A stretch of DNA of 64,000 nucleotides, from NCBI GenBank assembly GCA_019009955.1, contig CM032233.1:121995501-122059500 (forward strand), read 5' to 3'. Numbering within the stretch: position 1 is the stretch's first letter; each line of letters begins with the position of its first letter. Below, in pieces: positions 1 to 10,983 of this stretch. The notes under the pieces are model-generated. The model searched no databases. It had not been told where the DNA came from and worked only from the letters and a program-made list of their open reading frames with translations. Origin of the DNA: Riptortus pedestris. Its lineage: Eukaryota > Arthropoda > Insecta > Hemiptera > Alydidae. The translations under genes and the position numbers were made by a program.

Positions 1-601
1 GCTCTACAATTGTTGCTCTGTACATTTTTTTTTCGTAACTCTAATATTAATCAAGTTGTAGGAATTTCAGCAGTTTTCGCTTAAGGGAAATCAGCCAATG
101 AGTTCGCACTCATGATGCGAGTTTCGGCATTTTTCTTCAAATGTCCATCGATCCTACCTAGGAGACGACGATAATGAGGTCCGTTCAAAATTGTCTATGT
201 ATCTATCTTTCTATATATTTGTCTGTTACCGCTCTAGCGGTCGCAATTATTGCTTTTTTCGTTACGAAACTCGATATTTAATCGTTTTATGTAAAAAGAA
301 AAATGAAGTTCGTTAATGCATGAAATCGGACCAGTTAGTTGGAAGAGGAGTTTAGTGGGGGGAATTTTCGAAAATTCGAAATATCTCTGTTACTATACTT
401 CGGATCGAAACATTTTTTAGAACCAATCTTATTAAAAATTGACTGTTCTATAAATATTGTTCTATAAATGTATTCTCTATCTTGAATATTAACCGAGATA
501 TTTGCATTTGTCAGTTTTGACCCATGAGCAAACCCTCACTGCTACTTATGTTACATAAACAATATTCAGTTACATAATAAACCACATTATTCAAAGCTTA
601 A

Positions 602-1664
602 CCCTCGGTCGGGCGCGTCAAGAATATTCCGCCTTCGGGCGCGTGTATCTCACAGATATCCTCAACCGTTTTTACGGAAATACTTTTTTTTTAATATATA
701 TTTTGCACTAAAATGTTCAGCGTGTGATTAGAAACCATAACAGAGGAAGTATTTGTTTGAAAGAAGTAAATAATTTTTAAAATTAAATTAATTAAAGAAA
801 CGGTGGACGATAATCTTTAAAATATAATAAAAAAACACAAATATCAAAAGGAATTATTTAAGTGCTCATGCCTTAATTATACATATTTCATTTCAGTTTG
901 TGAACAATGTAAAAATATTATCTAAATATAACTTCAATCAAAAATAAGTAGCACAAAATCACTTTTATATAAGACTTAATGAAAATTATCAAAAAATTTT
1001 AAAAATACCAGTTTAATTGTTATTTCTTTTGCAGAGCTGCATTAAAATTAGGACAAATGGGCAAGGAACTATGTTGTTAACAAATTTTGTTTTTGCAAAT
1101 CTCACAAAAGTAATTAGTACACCTACATTTATTTTCAGTTTTGCTTGGTTCACATCATTTTCTTTTGTTCGTTGTAGTGGAGGGCCTTTTTTTATGCTGT
1201 TCTGTACTTGAGTTCAATGTATGGTCCAATGAGCTAGTGTACTCTTATGAGTCTCTGTAGTCTTAAAGGTTTGTCCTTAGTTCGGTTGGTAAACGTCTAC
1301 TATTGTCACTGCGTCGTGCAATATATCCTTGTACAAGTTCTTCTGAAAGCTCATGCTTGAGCAAAATAATAGAATAATAGGTTTATATGATTCCATTTAA
1401 TAAAAAGAAACTTAATTGATGTACATATTTATGAAATACAGATTTCAAAAAAACTTACGAGATCGGGAGCGTGGTATCTAGGAGATACAATTTAATGACA
1501 GGTGAAACACACGACTCCGTTAAACACAGTGACACAACATACCTTGAGGGGGAGTTCTCTAAACCACATAACTCGAAGCACTACAACACCACTCTATGCT
1601 AGGAGGTGTGGCAAATATTTTTCTAGAAATGTGTATCTGAGAGATACACGCGCCCGACCGAGGG
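602..1664 (-). mobile_element. piggyBac-like element, internally decayed, with TTAA target duplication
   Basis: Both ends start with the same inverted 16 bp, CCCTCGGTCGGGCGCG (602-617 and, reversed, 1649-1664), each directly flanked by TTAA (598-601 and 1665-1668). TTAA duplication plus CCC-initial termini is the signature of piggyBac. A sub-terminal block GGGCGCGTGTATCTC recurs near both ends, further in on the left, where about 20 bp are extra. The minus strand carries a remnant of the cysteine-rich C-terminus. The flanking HINE copy is contiguous when the element is removed. At 1063 bp it is too short for a full transposase gene. Confidence 0.8.
1077..1240 (-). pseudogene. piggyBac transposase C-terminal cysteine-rich remnant
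   Basis: Reading the minus strand upstream of a TAA at 1077-1079 gives a short frame with the spaced cysteines KCRCTNYFCEICKNKIC. This resembles the zinc-binding cysteine-rich domain that ends piggyBac transposases. An in-frame TGA lies just upstream (...NKRK-stop-CEPSKTENK), and the frame stops right after the last visible cysteine. The catalytic domain is not seen in the rest of the element. This is a broken tail fragment. Confidence 0.55.
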
Positions 1665-2178
1665 TTAAATACCAAATATTGTTTTCAAGAGACATTTATT
1701 ATATGAGATTCATGCAAATATGTTCTGGTGACCCCCCCCCTCTAAAGTTTTTGGATTACTAAAATTTGATTGATTGAGTTAAAAATTATTTTGATTCATT
1801 ATAATTTACAGTACTAGATATAGTAAATAGTTTTTTATAAAATTAATATGATTTATTCATATATATTTCATTAATTGCTCTTCTTTCCGGTCTAGATTCA
1901 TTCCATTCAGCACTGCGATGTTGGCTATAAATTGACTGAAAGATTTCTTCTTACCGTTTGTATTTATTTGCTTAAGATTTACGGTGCTGCTATCTATATG
2001 CAGATTTATCTGTTGTAAACTTTCCCATAGGAAATCTGCTTGGTTTACGCAGCCCCTGCGTGACGGACATTTTCTTGTTTTCTGCCTTCAGTAAACTTCG
2101 ACTTCTCTTCCCCGAATTTGGGGTTAGAAGTAAAGAATAAATCGCGAGATGACATCACCAGCCTGTTATCTGCCAGAG

Positions 2179-2218
2179 CGGGAAATCTGCTAAGTTTACG
2201 CATCCCCGCGTGACGGAC
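2179..2218 (-). mobile_element. HINE 5'-end fragment
   Basis: A 40-bp 5' terminus only (GGGAAATCTGCTAAGTTTACG then a variant CATCCCCGCGTGACGGAC). The sequence on its inner side (GATGACATCACCAGCCTGTTATC) resembles that beside the 5' end at 19.5 kb, so it may be a shared flank or an older subfamily. Confidence 0.5.
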
Positions 2219-2574
2219 TTTGAGTGGAATTGGCGGAAACGTGATTTTCCTTAAAGGAAGCAAACTGATCAAGGTTTATTTGTTCAAAGTCTTTTCCTAT
2301 TTATAAAGGTGGTGTAGAAGAGGAAGGAGGGCGAATGCTATTGGAGTTGCTGGGAAGTTAGGTACTTGCCCCCCCGCTATTTATATATTTGCCTCAAGAA
2401 CTTTCTCTATTCCACTCTCCAGCCACCACTCCAACCACCTCAGTCCTTTATCCTTCTCCTAATACGGTCTATGTCCCTCCCCCCACCCTCTCAATCCTTC
2501 CCGCACCTACGGGAAACGGACTATCTCGCCTTCTGTTATGCATTTACACCCAATGCAAACAGGACTTAAATTTT

Positions 2575-2678
2575 AGCAGATTTCCCTTAAGGAAAATCAG
2601 CTATTGAGACACGATAAATGCAAATACGTGGCGTGGAGCAGGTGGGAAATCTGCTTAGTTAGCCCCTGCGTGACGGAC
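2575..2678 (-). mobile_element. Minimal HINE, 104 bp, both termini kept
   Basis: The 3' hairpin (AGCAGATTTCCCTTAAGGAA) and the 5' end (GGGAAATCTGCTTAG ... CCTGCGTGACGGAC) lie only about 100 bp apart. The short interior (ATGCAAATACGTGGCG) matches the region next to the 5' end of longer copies. T-runs flank both sides. It looks like an internal-deletion derivative with both ends, like a MITE relative to its parent. Confidence 0.6.
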
Positions 2679-2704
2679 TTTTCCTCTTTGTCTGACTGCC
2701 TTTT

Positions 2705-3960
2705 AGCAGATTTCCCTTAAGGATTTCACCTCCCCCCCCCCACTGCCTTCTACTGGCGGTTGTTTTACATAGTAGGGAATATTTTGTGGGATGAGATAAA
2801 AAGTGTGTTATACCAATGTCTGAAATCCGACGAGTAGGAGGGGGGGGGGGTTCGATGGGGAGGATTACGATAATTCGAAATATCTCCGTTATTCAACGTA
2901 GGATCGAATAATTTTACAGAACCAATCTTATTGCGAATGTAATACCTTATTAATGTTTTTTTTTTCTCTTTTTTTGCATTTTTTTTTTTTTATTACTATC
3001 AACCTTCAGTAATCCCTTACTCATGTCATATTAACAATAAGCTGTTATGTCATGAACCGCTTTATTCAAAGCGTAAATAACAAATATTGCCTTCATTCCA
3101 CTTTTATTTTGTGAGATATATATATAAATATGGCGTCATAAAAAAGATTTTCCGATTTTCACTCGAAAACGTTTATTTGATCTATACATTTCATTCAATT
3201 CTCGATTTTTGAAAAATTTTCTCAAACGTCCATCGATCCTATCCAAGAGACGACAAATATAAGGTCCGTGTGTGTGTGTGTTTGTTAACACTATAGCGAT
3301 CGTAGGTTTTGTCTTATCGTCACCAAAATCGATATTTCATCGTTTTCCGTGAAAAGAATGATCAAGTTCGTCAATGGCAGAAATCGGACAAGTGATTGGG
3401 GGAAATTGTGAAAATTCTAAATATCTCCGTTATTAAGCGTTGGATCGAAAATGTGAATAGGACCAATGTTATTGCAAATTTAATTTTCTATGAAAGTTGT
3501 TATTTGTTTTGTTATTTCATTATCTTGATTATTAACCGAAATATTTGAATTTTTTTTAAGTTTCAGCCTTCAGTAACCCCCCCCCCCTTCCACCCCCCCC
3601 CTACTTTTGTCATATTAACAATAAGCTTTTATATCATGAACCACTTCATTCTAAGATTAAATACCAAATATGGTTTTCATCGAACATTTATTTTGTGAGA
3701 TACATGCGAATACGTTATGTGATTATGACGTCTCATCAAGTAAGATTTTTCGTTCTTTACTCGAAAATGTTTATTTTATCTCTATCCTACAAGATATTTA
3801 ACGGTTTAAGTCAAGGTTAAAGATCATATTTGTTATTGACTGAAATCGGACTTGGAATGGTGGGGGTTTGGATTGGGGATAGGATTCGAAAATTCAAAAT
3901 ATCTCTGTTAGTTTGACTCAGGTCGTAAAATGTTATAGAACAAATCTAGCAAAACTATTC
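2705..3960 (-). mobile_element. Degraded HINE copies in series
   Basis: A 3' hairpin half at 2705 (AGCAGATTTCCCTTAAGG) is followed by family blocks: G-rich tract at 2836-2851, 'CGAAATATCTCCGTTA', 'CCAATCTTATTGC' and 'AGCTGTTATGTCATGAACC'. A second series begins near 3195 with 'GTCCATCGATCCTATCC', a (GT)n in place of (AT)n at about 3268, and a C-rich tract near 3582-3601. No clear 5' terminus was found. At least two old copies are present. Confidence 0.5.
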
Positions 3961-4207
3961 ATGTTTTACATCAATTTGAGGAAGTGTTGGGAAAATCGCG
4001 TTCTTAATCAATAGCTGATTAAGAAGAGGAAATAAGCTAAAAGCATACATCAATTATAAAATAGATTAAAAATCCCCCTAAATTTTGTTCCTTAAATTTC
4101 ACTGTTTATGAATTTGTACTATTATCAATCACTGTATTGATTTAACAAATTGGTTGTCTATTTCATATGCATTCGTCAAACCAGGATTACATTTGGTATT
4201 AAAAAAA

Positions 4208-4692
4208 GTCCGTCACGCAGGGGCTGCGTCAACAAAGCAGATTTCCCACGTGCGCCACGTATTTGCATTTAAAAGTTCAATGAGAACAATATTTGGTATT
4301 TAAGTTTCAATTAAAGTGCTTTATAACATAATAGAATATTGAAAATATGAGATGAGTAGGAGTAGGGCTTTACTGAAGACCGAAAACTAAAAAATTCAAA
4401 CGTCTCAGTAAATAATCAAGATAGTGAAAAAAGGTACATAACAACATTTATAGAACATTACATTTGCAATAAGATTGGTTCTATACAATTTTTCGATCCG
4501 ACGCATAATAATGGAGATATTAAGAATTTTTGAAATTCTCCTCCTCTAACCCCCCCCCCCCGCTTCCCCTGGTCCGATTTCAGCCGTTAACGAACTTGAT
4601 CTTTCTTTTTGTATAAAACGATTAAATATCAAGTTTGGTAACGATAAAACAAAAATTTCGATAACTAGAGTGGTAACAGACAAATATATACG

Positions 4693-4745
<53 letters not shown>

Positions 4746-4870
4746 GAACGGACCACATTTTTAGCAGATTTCCCTTAAGGGAAATCAGCTATTGAGGTTG
4801 TACTCATGGCAGAATTTTCGACATTTTTCTTTAAATATTCAATGAGGTCCGTTCAAAACTGTGTGTGTGT

Positions 4871-4931
<61 letters not shown>

Positions 4932-5283
4932 ACAGAATCAATATTATTGCAAATTAAATTTGCTATAAATATTTTTATATACATTTATTCTCTTTCTTGA
5001 ATATTAACCGATTTATTTGCATTTTTATTAAATCTGGGCGGCTAACGGACGGGTGACTTTCCCGCCAAAAGCTAGTTCTGCCGTTTCCTTAACTGCTCGA
5101 CTCTCGTGAAATACTTGTAATTGTAAAACTTCACGTAGGAAATCTGCTGAGTTTACGCAGCCCCTGCGTGACGGACTTTTTCGTCATCTCCTGGGTAGGA
5201 TCGATGGACATTTGAAGACAAATTTCGAAAACGCGTCACGAGTTCGACCTCAATAGCTGATTTCCCTTAAGGGAAAATCTGCT
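4208..5283 (+). mobile_element. HINE copy hosting a nested HINE
   Basis: The 5' end GTCCGTCACGCAGGGGCTGC at 4208 follows seven A's. The 3' hairpin (GATTTCCCTTAAGGGAAAATC) ends at 5283. The interior includes the C-rich tract (4551-4561) and a (TA)n run (about 4697-4740). The copy breaks at GGACCACATTTTT (4750-4762) and resumes with CGTCATCTCCTGGG at 5182, where a second copy in reverse orientation is inserted. Rejoined length is about 660 bp. Confidence 0.65.
4763..5176 (-). mobile_element. HINE copy nested inside another HINE
   Basis: It starts at the hairpin AGCAGATTTCCCTTAAGGGA and ends at CAGCCCCTGCGTGACGGAC. The interior (AT)n is at 4874-4928. It lies in the T-run of the host copy's 'CCTCATTTTCGTCATC' block. 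Host sequence is uninterrupted on both sides apart from extra T's. Confidence 0.65.
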
Positions 5284-5620
5284 AATATTCCTTAAGTTGT
5301 GGATGTTATCATCATGGAGAGGGAGTAAAATGACATCTGCATTGAGGAATTGCTGGCAGCTCGTAAATGTAAATCACCGAGCATCTCCCTTACAGCTGAC
5401 ACAGCGTTCATTCCATTTAAATGCCCTCAATTCTCATTGCAGCAAAGTTAAAATTTATTTATTTATGTAATTGCTGACGCATTCTTGTTACAGGTGAGTT
5501 GGGCTCATTTTCAGGATAATCAAATTAACTCAGTCTACACACAAGTAAGTCTAATTTCAATTTACATTTAGCAGTAGAATGACATTTTGAACTTTAATTT
5601 CATTTTACAACTAATGAAAC

Positions 5621-5677
<57 letters not shown>

Positions 5678-5900
5678 CATATTCTCATATCATTTGTCAT
5701 TAAACATGTACAATTAATTTTAAAGTCTTAAAATTTGTGTATGAAGAAGTCTTTGTCCAGAAGCAACATATTCTTCATCCAAAGACGATACATTAGCAGT
5801 AACTTTTTACAATGAATTCATCTTTTTGTGAGATGGGTGAAGCTTTTATTGCAGAATCAATTTTGCTTCGCAGGCTATTATCTTATCAGCCCATCTATGT

Positions 5901-5942
<42 letters not shown>

Positions 5943-6086
5943 GTGTATATATCGTATAGTCGTATTGATCGGTTTATAATAATTATTCACTTATTAATAC
6001 TACTTTACCACTTAGATTTACTAACTAAAGGATTTCAAGTTATTCTCCTTCAAGTGGTGAATGTTCAATATATTTTCTAAGTTGTA

Positions 6087-6130
<44 letters not shown>

Positions 6131-6159
6131 CATTTTATTATATATATATATATATATAT
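5284..6159. repeat. Unassigned AT-rich DNA with three (AT)n microsatellites
   Basis: No gene-like frame or recognised repeat in 5284-5620. (TA)n runs lie at about 5622-5672, 5904-5939 and 6091-6160, separated by unique AT-rich sequence. Confidence 0.6.
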
Positions 6160-6402
6160 CTCTTAGGACAAAAATTAATATCAATAGACTTTTACTTGAC
6201 ACAATTATTAACTGGACACAGAACAACAAATTCTTATTTTAATCGTTTTGGCCTAACAGATCAACCAAACTGTTACTGCGACTTTACTACTGAACACACA
6301 TACAGACACTTGCTCTATGACTGCAGACTACTAACAGACCAAAGAGAAAACATTAAAACCCAACTAAAATGCCGAAAAAAAAATTGGCCTGTTGAGGAAT
6401 AA
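6160..6402 (+). pseudogene. LINE ORF2 C-terminal fragment
   Basis: About 80 codons end at TAA. The motif LTGHRTTNSYFNRFGL, then CYCDF, then THxYRHLLYDC-like spacing (TYRHLLYDC) and an Arg soon after, follows the extreme C-terminal pattern of many insect LINE polyproteins (GH...Y..RFGL...C.C...E...H.L..C...R) downstream of the RNase H-like region. No reverse transcriptase or endonuclease is present. Clade (R1, Jockey or CR1-like) cannot be settled from this piece. Confidence 0.6.
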
Positions 6403-6710
6403 CTATTGTTTTATAAATATAATAAACCATTAAAACAGTTTCCTGAAGAAATCTATGACTTCCTGTATTATTTGAAACTGAAATACAGTTAAATTAATTA
6501 TTCAGCATTGAATTCAAAATTTGTTTTTCTTTTCTTTTTTTTTCTTTTTCTTTGTTGTAAATAATTTTATTGTACAAATATTTTATGCTATTATAGTTAA
6601 AAAAAAAAATGTACCAAGCACACTTTATGTACTAATTTTGTACGGGACGTGTGGCTAATAAACTCCCTTACTGTATGGTTACTTCAGGAAGGAAATAAAT
6701 AAAAAAAAAA
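6160..6710 (+). mobile_element. LINE (non-LTR retrotransposon) 3' end, 5'-truncated
   Basis: A short coding remnant (6160-6402) is followed by about 300 bp of AT-rich 3' UTR and ends in GGAAATAAATAAAAAAAAAA, a poly(A)-like tail. The left edge abuts an (AT)n tract. 5' truncation with an A-tail is the usual result of target-primed reverse transcription. Confidence 0.6.
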
Positions 6711-7850
6711 TTATATATATATTTATTTATAATAAAATTCTAAGAAGGTCTTTTGTTATTTTGATGTTCTTTGGAGTAAACATTTTTTGGATCCAAGAAC
6801 ACTTTTGAGTTATTTCTTTTTAATACTTTTTTTTTTAAATTTCAGAACCCATTCTTTTTCCTGTAGACTTTTTTCAAAGATATTTTTGATGGCTACAACT
6901 TTTATGTCGCAGTATTTTTCAATAAAATTTGCCGTTTATGAAATATAGATTTGTGCATTTTACTGCTGAAGAATGCATCAAATCGAAAAACTCACAGATA
7001 TAAACTCCTTTTACTATTTGATTTTCTACAAGAATCTGTCATAAAAATCATGGAATTTCATTGGAAATTCCAAAATTAAGGGTGCTAGAGTAGTACTGGA
7101 GAAGGTTACTTCTTCCTTAAATTTTGATACTATATATCATCATACAATTACATTTAGGTTTGATCAATGTAACAGCTATTTTCAGCTTATTAAATCTATA
7201 ATTCATTACTAAACAATTAGGTTTTCATGAAAAACTTGAATGAAAATGTGTTCTATATGTACTTCAATGCCGAAAATGCTCCGAATATGTCTCTAATACG
7301 AGTATAATATGGACATTGGAATTTATTTTTTTAAATATTCGATATTTTTTGAACGTAAAAGCTGATTTTAACCGAAATTCCCTTTATAGGAAGTCTGTGA
7401 AAACAGAGCTGTTAACTATAGGGCATTTTTATGTTGTTTGAACGATGCAGGCCAAATAATAACGAAGATACAAAGCCGATGTTAAAGTTTTACCGTCTCT
7501 GCAAACTTTCATACTTAGTCAAATTGTCACTGGAATTGCAATTTTGATGAATTTGACATTCGTATGAATATTCGCTAAAAATAATTGAGCTATTGGAATT
7601 TTAGTTATCCTGTACCCAATATTCTTATATGTTCAGAGGCCATTCCGTGTCATAAGAAAATTACTCTATTTTTTTATATTGCACCCAATGGTCATTCTTT
7701 GCCAAATAACGCATTAATAAATGTTACTACAATAATATATTTATTAAATTTAATTAAATATAGCTTAATTATAGTTCTGAACTGCTCGTTTCCTCCTGCA
7801 TTCGTTGAGACAGTGCCTTCCTCACTCGAGAGGCCCTAAAACTGGTGATC
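6711..7850. other. AT-rich DNA, no recognised feature
   Basis: Mostly unique-looking AT-rich sequence. The longest frame (7585-7839, +) has no recognisable motif and a random-like composition. I see no repeat family or gene here. Confidence 0.5.
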
Positions 7851-7859
7851 CGAAGTAAG

Positions 7860-8235
7860 CTGACTATAGATCGATTAATTTTACGTCCGACTTTGAACTC
7901 GATTATTTTTTCGATCTAACTGTTAATAACGGAGATATTTTGAATTTTAGAATTCCTCCTTCTCTACCCACCCCCCCCTTCTCACCTATTTTGGGTCCGA
8001 AATCAGCCATTAATTAGTATAAGCTTTAGTCTGAATGAAACAGTTTAAATATCAAGTATGGTGTAGAAAAAATAAAGATTTTTTAGTTAAGTACATAAAA
8101 TCTTAAACGATGTCTTCATCAAAACGTACTCGTATTTACACATATTCGTAAAAGTTCAATGAAAACAAGGGAAATGTATCTATGCTTCAAACATAGTGGT
8201 TCATGGTATAACAACTTTGTTGTTAATATGTCAGA
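7860..8235 (+). mobile_element. Old, truncated HINE interior
   Basis: Family blocks are recognisable but diverged: 'AACGGAGATATTTTGAATTTT', a C-tract (7967-7978), 'GGTCCGAAATCAGCCATTAAT' and 'AAAAGTTCAATGAAAACAA'. No intact ends were seen. It abuts the 5' end of the next copy. Confidence 0.45.
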
Positions 8236-8702
8236 AATACACGCAGGGGCTGCGTTAACTAAGCAAATTTCCCACGTATTTGCGTTTACCTCAAAACGTA
8301 AAATTCAATAAGAACAATATTTGGTATTTAGGCTTCAAATAATGTGCTTCACATATAACACCTTACTGTCAATATGACATGAGTAGAGGTATACTGAAGA
8401 CCGCACTCTAAAAAATGCAAATTTATTGGTTAATAATCAAGATAGAGCAAAAATGCACATAAGCATATTTATCGACCATTACATTTACAATAAGATTGGT
8501 TCTATACAATTTTTCGATCCGACGTATAGTAACGAAGATATTTAAAATTTTCGAAATTTCCCCTATAACCCCCTCTCCTCACTCTGGTCCGAGCCATTAA
8601 CGAATTTGATCTTTTTTTTTTACATAAAACGATTAAATGCCGAGTTTGGTAACAATTAAACAAAAATTCCGACAGCTAAAGCGTTAACAGTCAAATACAT
8701 AT

Positions 8703-9979
8703 GAGGCACCGAGAAGCAAAGGGATGTAAGTGACAAAATTAAAACTTTGTATAAAACTTGTGTAAAGTTTAGTATATATAATCAATTCTAGAGTTTGTTA
8801 ATACATGTAAACATTGTCTAATCATGTTCTATATATATATGGCATTTTGTTTATGTAGTTTTTAAGTATATTCCTTTAGATAAAACTTTGCTAGATTTTT
8901 TTTTTCCTAACACCCTACACTCACTTACATCCTTTTGCTGCCAACTATGTTACTTACACCCCTTTTCAAATGAATAAATGTAGGTGTTTGATTGAGGGTT
9001 GTTGATATTAAAAATAATTTGCTTGTAATAAAATTTTAATACAAACTTTATAATGTCAACAGAAATAAAAACATAAAAAATCAATAAATTGAGAACTTTA
9101 TAATGACATAATGTACCATGGTTGTAATGAAAAAAATTGATTCATTTGATTGATTCTGTTTTATGTTTTACTCTAATCTGAGTCATAAATCCTGTCTAGG
9201 TCGTCTTCTGCTTCTGCCATTTCTTCAAGGGTACAAACAGTCACTTCTGTTGAGGTGCTAGTACTTGTTGCTTGTTGACCACTTTCAGTTTTCTTTTTCT
9301 TCTGGTTTATGTTCTTTTTGCCGTTCCCGTGTTTCAAGTTACTCCCCTGTCCCTTTTCTTTTTTACCTTGCTTCAGAGTTTTATAAAATTCGTGGTGAAT
9401 GGGTGGCAAAAAATGGTAGAAGAGACTGTAGGTTATCTTGTACTTGGCTGTTGTGATTGCTACTAGTTGCTCATGTAAAGGTTTCAAAGTAAAAGATGTA
9501 GGTCGTCGCCCAGCTTTCGGCTTAGCCATGTCATATTTCTGAATCTCTAGGTCCTCATTCAGCAATGTCTTATAGTAGACGATCAATGGTTCTGCCTTTG
9601 TGAATCGAAGCCATTGGAATTGGCTGATATCATCAATACTATCTTTTAAGTATTCATTCATGCTCTCAGTGGAAAAGAAGTCTTTTGTAGACATCCTTAT
9701 GACTTGAAACTTTTTATTTGCTTGTGCTATTGCTGAAATCCAATCATCGGGGACAAATACGTACTGGTGTTAATGTAACACTTACATCCCTCTAGCGCCA
9801 AACAGTATGAAGCTTTTACTAAGTAGTTTTTCTTTATGTCGTCACATAGCAGCACCTGTCAAGGCTATCACTAACACCCCTTTTCCACTAAATAGATTGC
9901 AATTTCCTCTATCATTTGCAGTACTTATCTCCAATTTTTTTAATTTTGTCACTTACATCCCTTTGCTTCTCGGTGCCTC
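8703..9979 (-). mobile_element. Sola-like DNA transposon, internally deleted (1277 bp)
   Basis: Terminal inverted repeats of about 42 bp are essentially perfect: GAGGCACCGAGAAGCAAAGG then GATGTAAGTGACAAAATT at 8703, mirrored to 9979. Both ends are flanked by ATAT (8699-8702, 9980-9983), a candidate 4-bp duplication. The word CTTACATCCCT and close variants (CTTACACCCC, CTAACACCCC) recurs sub-terminally on both sides, suggesting transposase-binding sites. The minus strand encodes only a transposase C-terminal tail. A 4-bp duplication fits Sola. Since the flank is (AT)-rich, the exact duplication length is uncertain. Confidence 0.6.
9173..9769 (-). pseudogene. Sola-like transposase C-terminal tail
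   Basis: An open frame of about 198 codons follows a TAA at 9770-9772. The first ATG is at 9694, but homology-like sequence starts upstream (QYVFVPDDWISAIAQA). The order YVPxxW...A.K..F.V..M...DFF resembles, from memory of the family, the segment that follows the catalytic domain in Sola-type transposases. A later K-rich linker (K109 onward) and an acidic, Ser/Thr-rich end are low complexity. No catalytic acidic triad is present, so it cannot encode active transposase. It has no internal stop, perhaps because of youth or chance. Family name is from recalled pattern, not a search. Confidence 0.5.
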
Positions 9980-10111
9980 ATATGTACTATATACATAGTT
10001 TTGAACGGAACTCATTTTCGTCATCTCCTGAGTAGGATCGATGTACATTTGAAGAAATGTTTCGAAAATCACGTCATGAGTATGACCTCAATAGCTGATT
10101 TCTGCTAAAAT

Positions 10112-10154
<43 letters not shown>

Positions 10155-10161
<7 letters not shown>

Positions 10162-10336
10162 GCTAATATTCATGATATAGAAAATACGTGTACAACAATA
10201 TTGATAAACAATTAAATTTGCAATAATATTGGTTCTATAAAATATTTATTTAGTTTTACATAAAACACTTATGAATCTATCTATATGTATCTAGTTTGGT
10301 AAAGATGAGACGAAAATTGTGAGCGTTAACAGACAA

Positions 10337-10384
<48 letters not shown>

Positions 10385-10490
10385 TCTCCTAGGTATAATC
10401 GATAGAGATTTGAAGAAATTTTACGAAAAGTTTTTGGAAAATCGCATCATGTGAACAACCTCAATAATGGGTTTCTTTTAATGGAAATCT
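10155..10490 (+). mobile_element. HINE 3' fragment
   Basis: Contains 'GCAATAATATTGGTTCTATAA', 'TTAGTTTTACATAAAAC', an (AT)n run at 10329-10381, 'TCGATAGAGATTTGAAGAAA' and a weak 3' hairpin near 10478. Its first ~190 bp closely match 12404-12598, including non-HINE flank. Confidence 0.5.
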
Positions 10491-10499
10491 GTTAAATGT

Positions 10500-10983
10500 C
10501 AAATTTGATAAGATACCTGGAGGTCTTAGTAGTAAGCATTTTTTTAAAATAAATAATGAATGTAACAAAACGTTCTTTAATTAATTCATGAACCTGTACT
10601 ACTAGTCAAAGCATCCTTGTTTTAATTCCCTCCATCACCTTGTGAGTCGGGCAAGACTGAAGCTGCATTCATATTGTATTCTGCTAAGGGAGGCTGCCTA
10701 ATGCTCTACTCATTAGGCTATTTAAGCAGTAAATACGGGTAGGCAGGCTACGCTCTAATAACTCTCCAGTAAGTACCTGATGTAAATCTCCACTATTCTA
10801 GAGGCTATTATTGATAAATATTCTCATGCAGAAGGGAAAAGGAAACCACTGCATGTCCACGTGGCTCCCATTCATTGCTTGTGGAAACGAGTACATACTG
10901 GTCAAGGGAACCGATTCCCAGACCTAGCTTGCTGATGTAGCAACTTCAAATTCTATAAAACTAATATGCCCATTAATAATATC
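10500..10983. other. Unassigned sequence
   Basis: Mixed-composition DNA, higher in GC than its surroundings near 10640-10950. I recognise no coding motif or repeat. CTGCTAAGGGAGGCTGCCTA at about 10682 is not a convincing HINE end. Confidence 0.4.

Larger units (their letters stand above)
67..2068 (-). mobile_element. HINE-like (Helentron-associated) element, long subfamily, split by a piggyBac insertion
   Basis: The 3' hairpin (degenerate, TTAAGGGAAATCAG) is at the left and the 5' end (CAGCCCCTGCGTGACGGAC) at the right. Between them are the family's shared blocks: 'CCATCGATCCTACC', 'GAGGTCCGTTCAAAA', 'TAGCGGTCGCAAT' and the C-rich tract at about 1730-1741. The copy is interrupted at AAAGCTTAA|ATACC by a 1063-bp element (602-1664). 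With that removed it is about 940 bp. It is non-coding. Assignment to Helentron/HINE is inferred from end structure and T-run insertion shared with other copies. Confidence 0.65.
8240..10106 (+). mobile_element. HINE copy split by a Sola-like insertion
   Basis: It begins ACGCAGGGGCTGCGTTAACT (first ~9 bp of the terminus lost) and ends TAGCTGATTTCTGCTAAAA. Its 3' hairpin is reduced to one arm. The copy runs to the AT tract after 'AGCGTTAACAGTCAAATACAT', is interrupted at 8703-9979, and resumes at 'TTTTGAACGGAACTCATTTTC'. Its 3' part (from about 9995) is nearly identical to 12287-12398. Confidence 0.6.

Noticed and set aside
598..1668. LTR retrotransposon with short LTRs
   Set aside because: The terminal similarity is inverted, not direct, and the TTAA duplication fits piggyBac.
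4546..5000. Frames with repeated Tyr-Ile runs here and at other (AT)n sites
   Set aside because: Translation of (TA)n microsatellites inside HINE copies.
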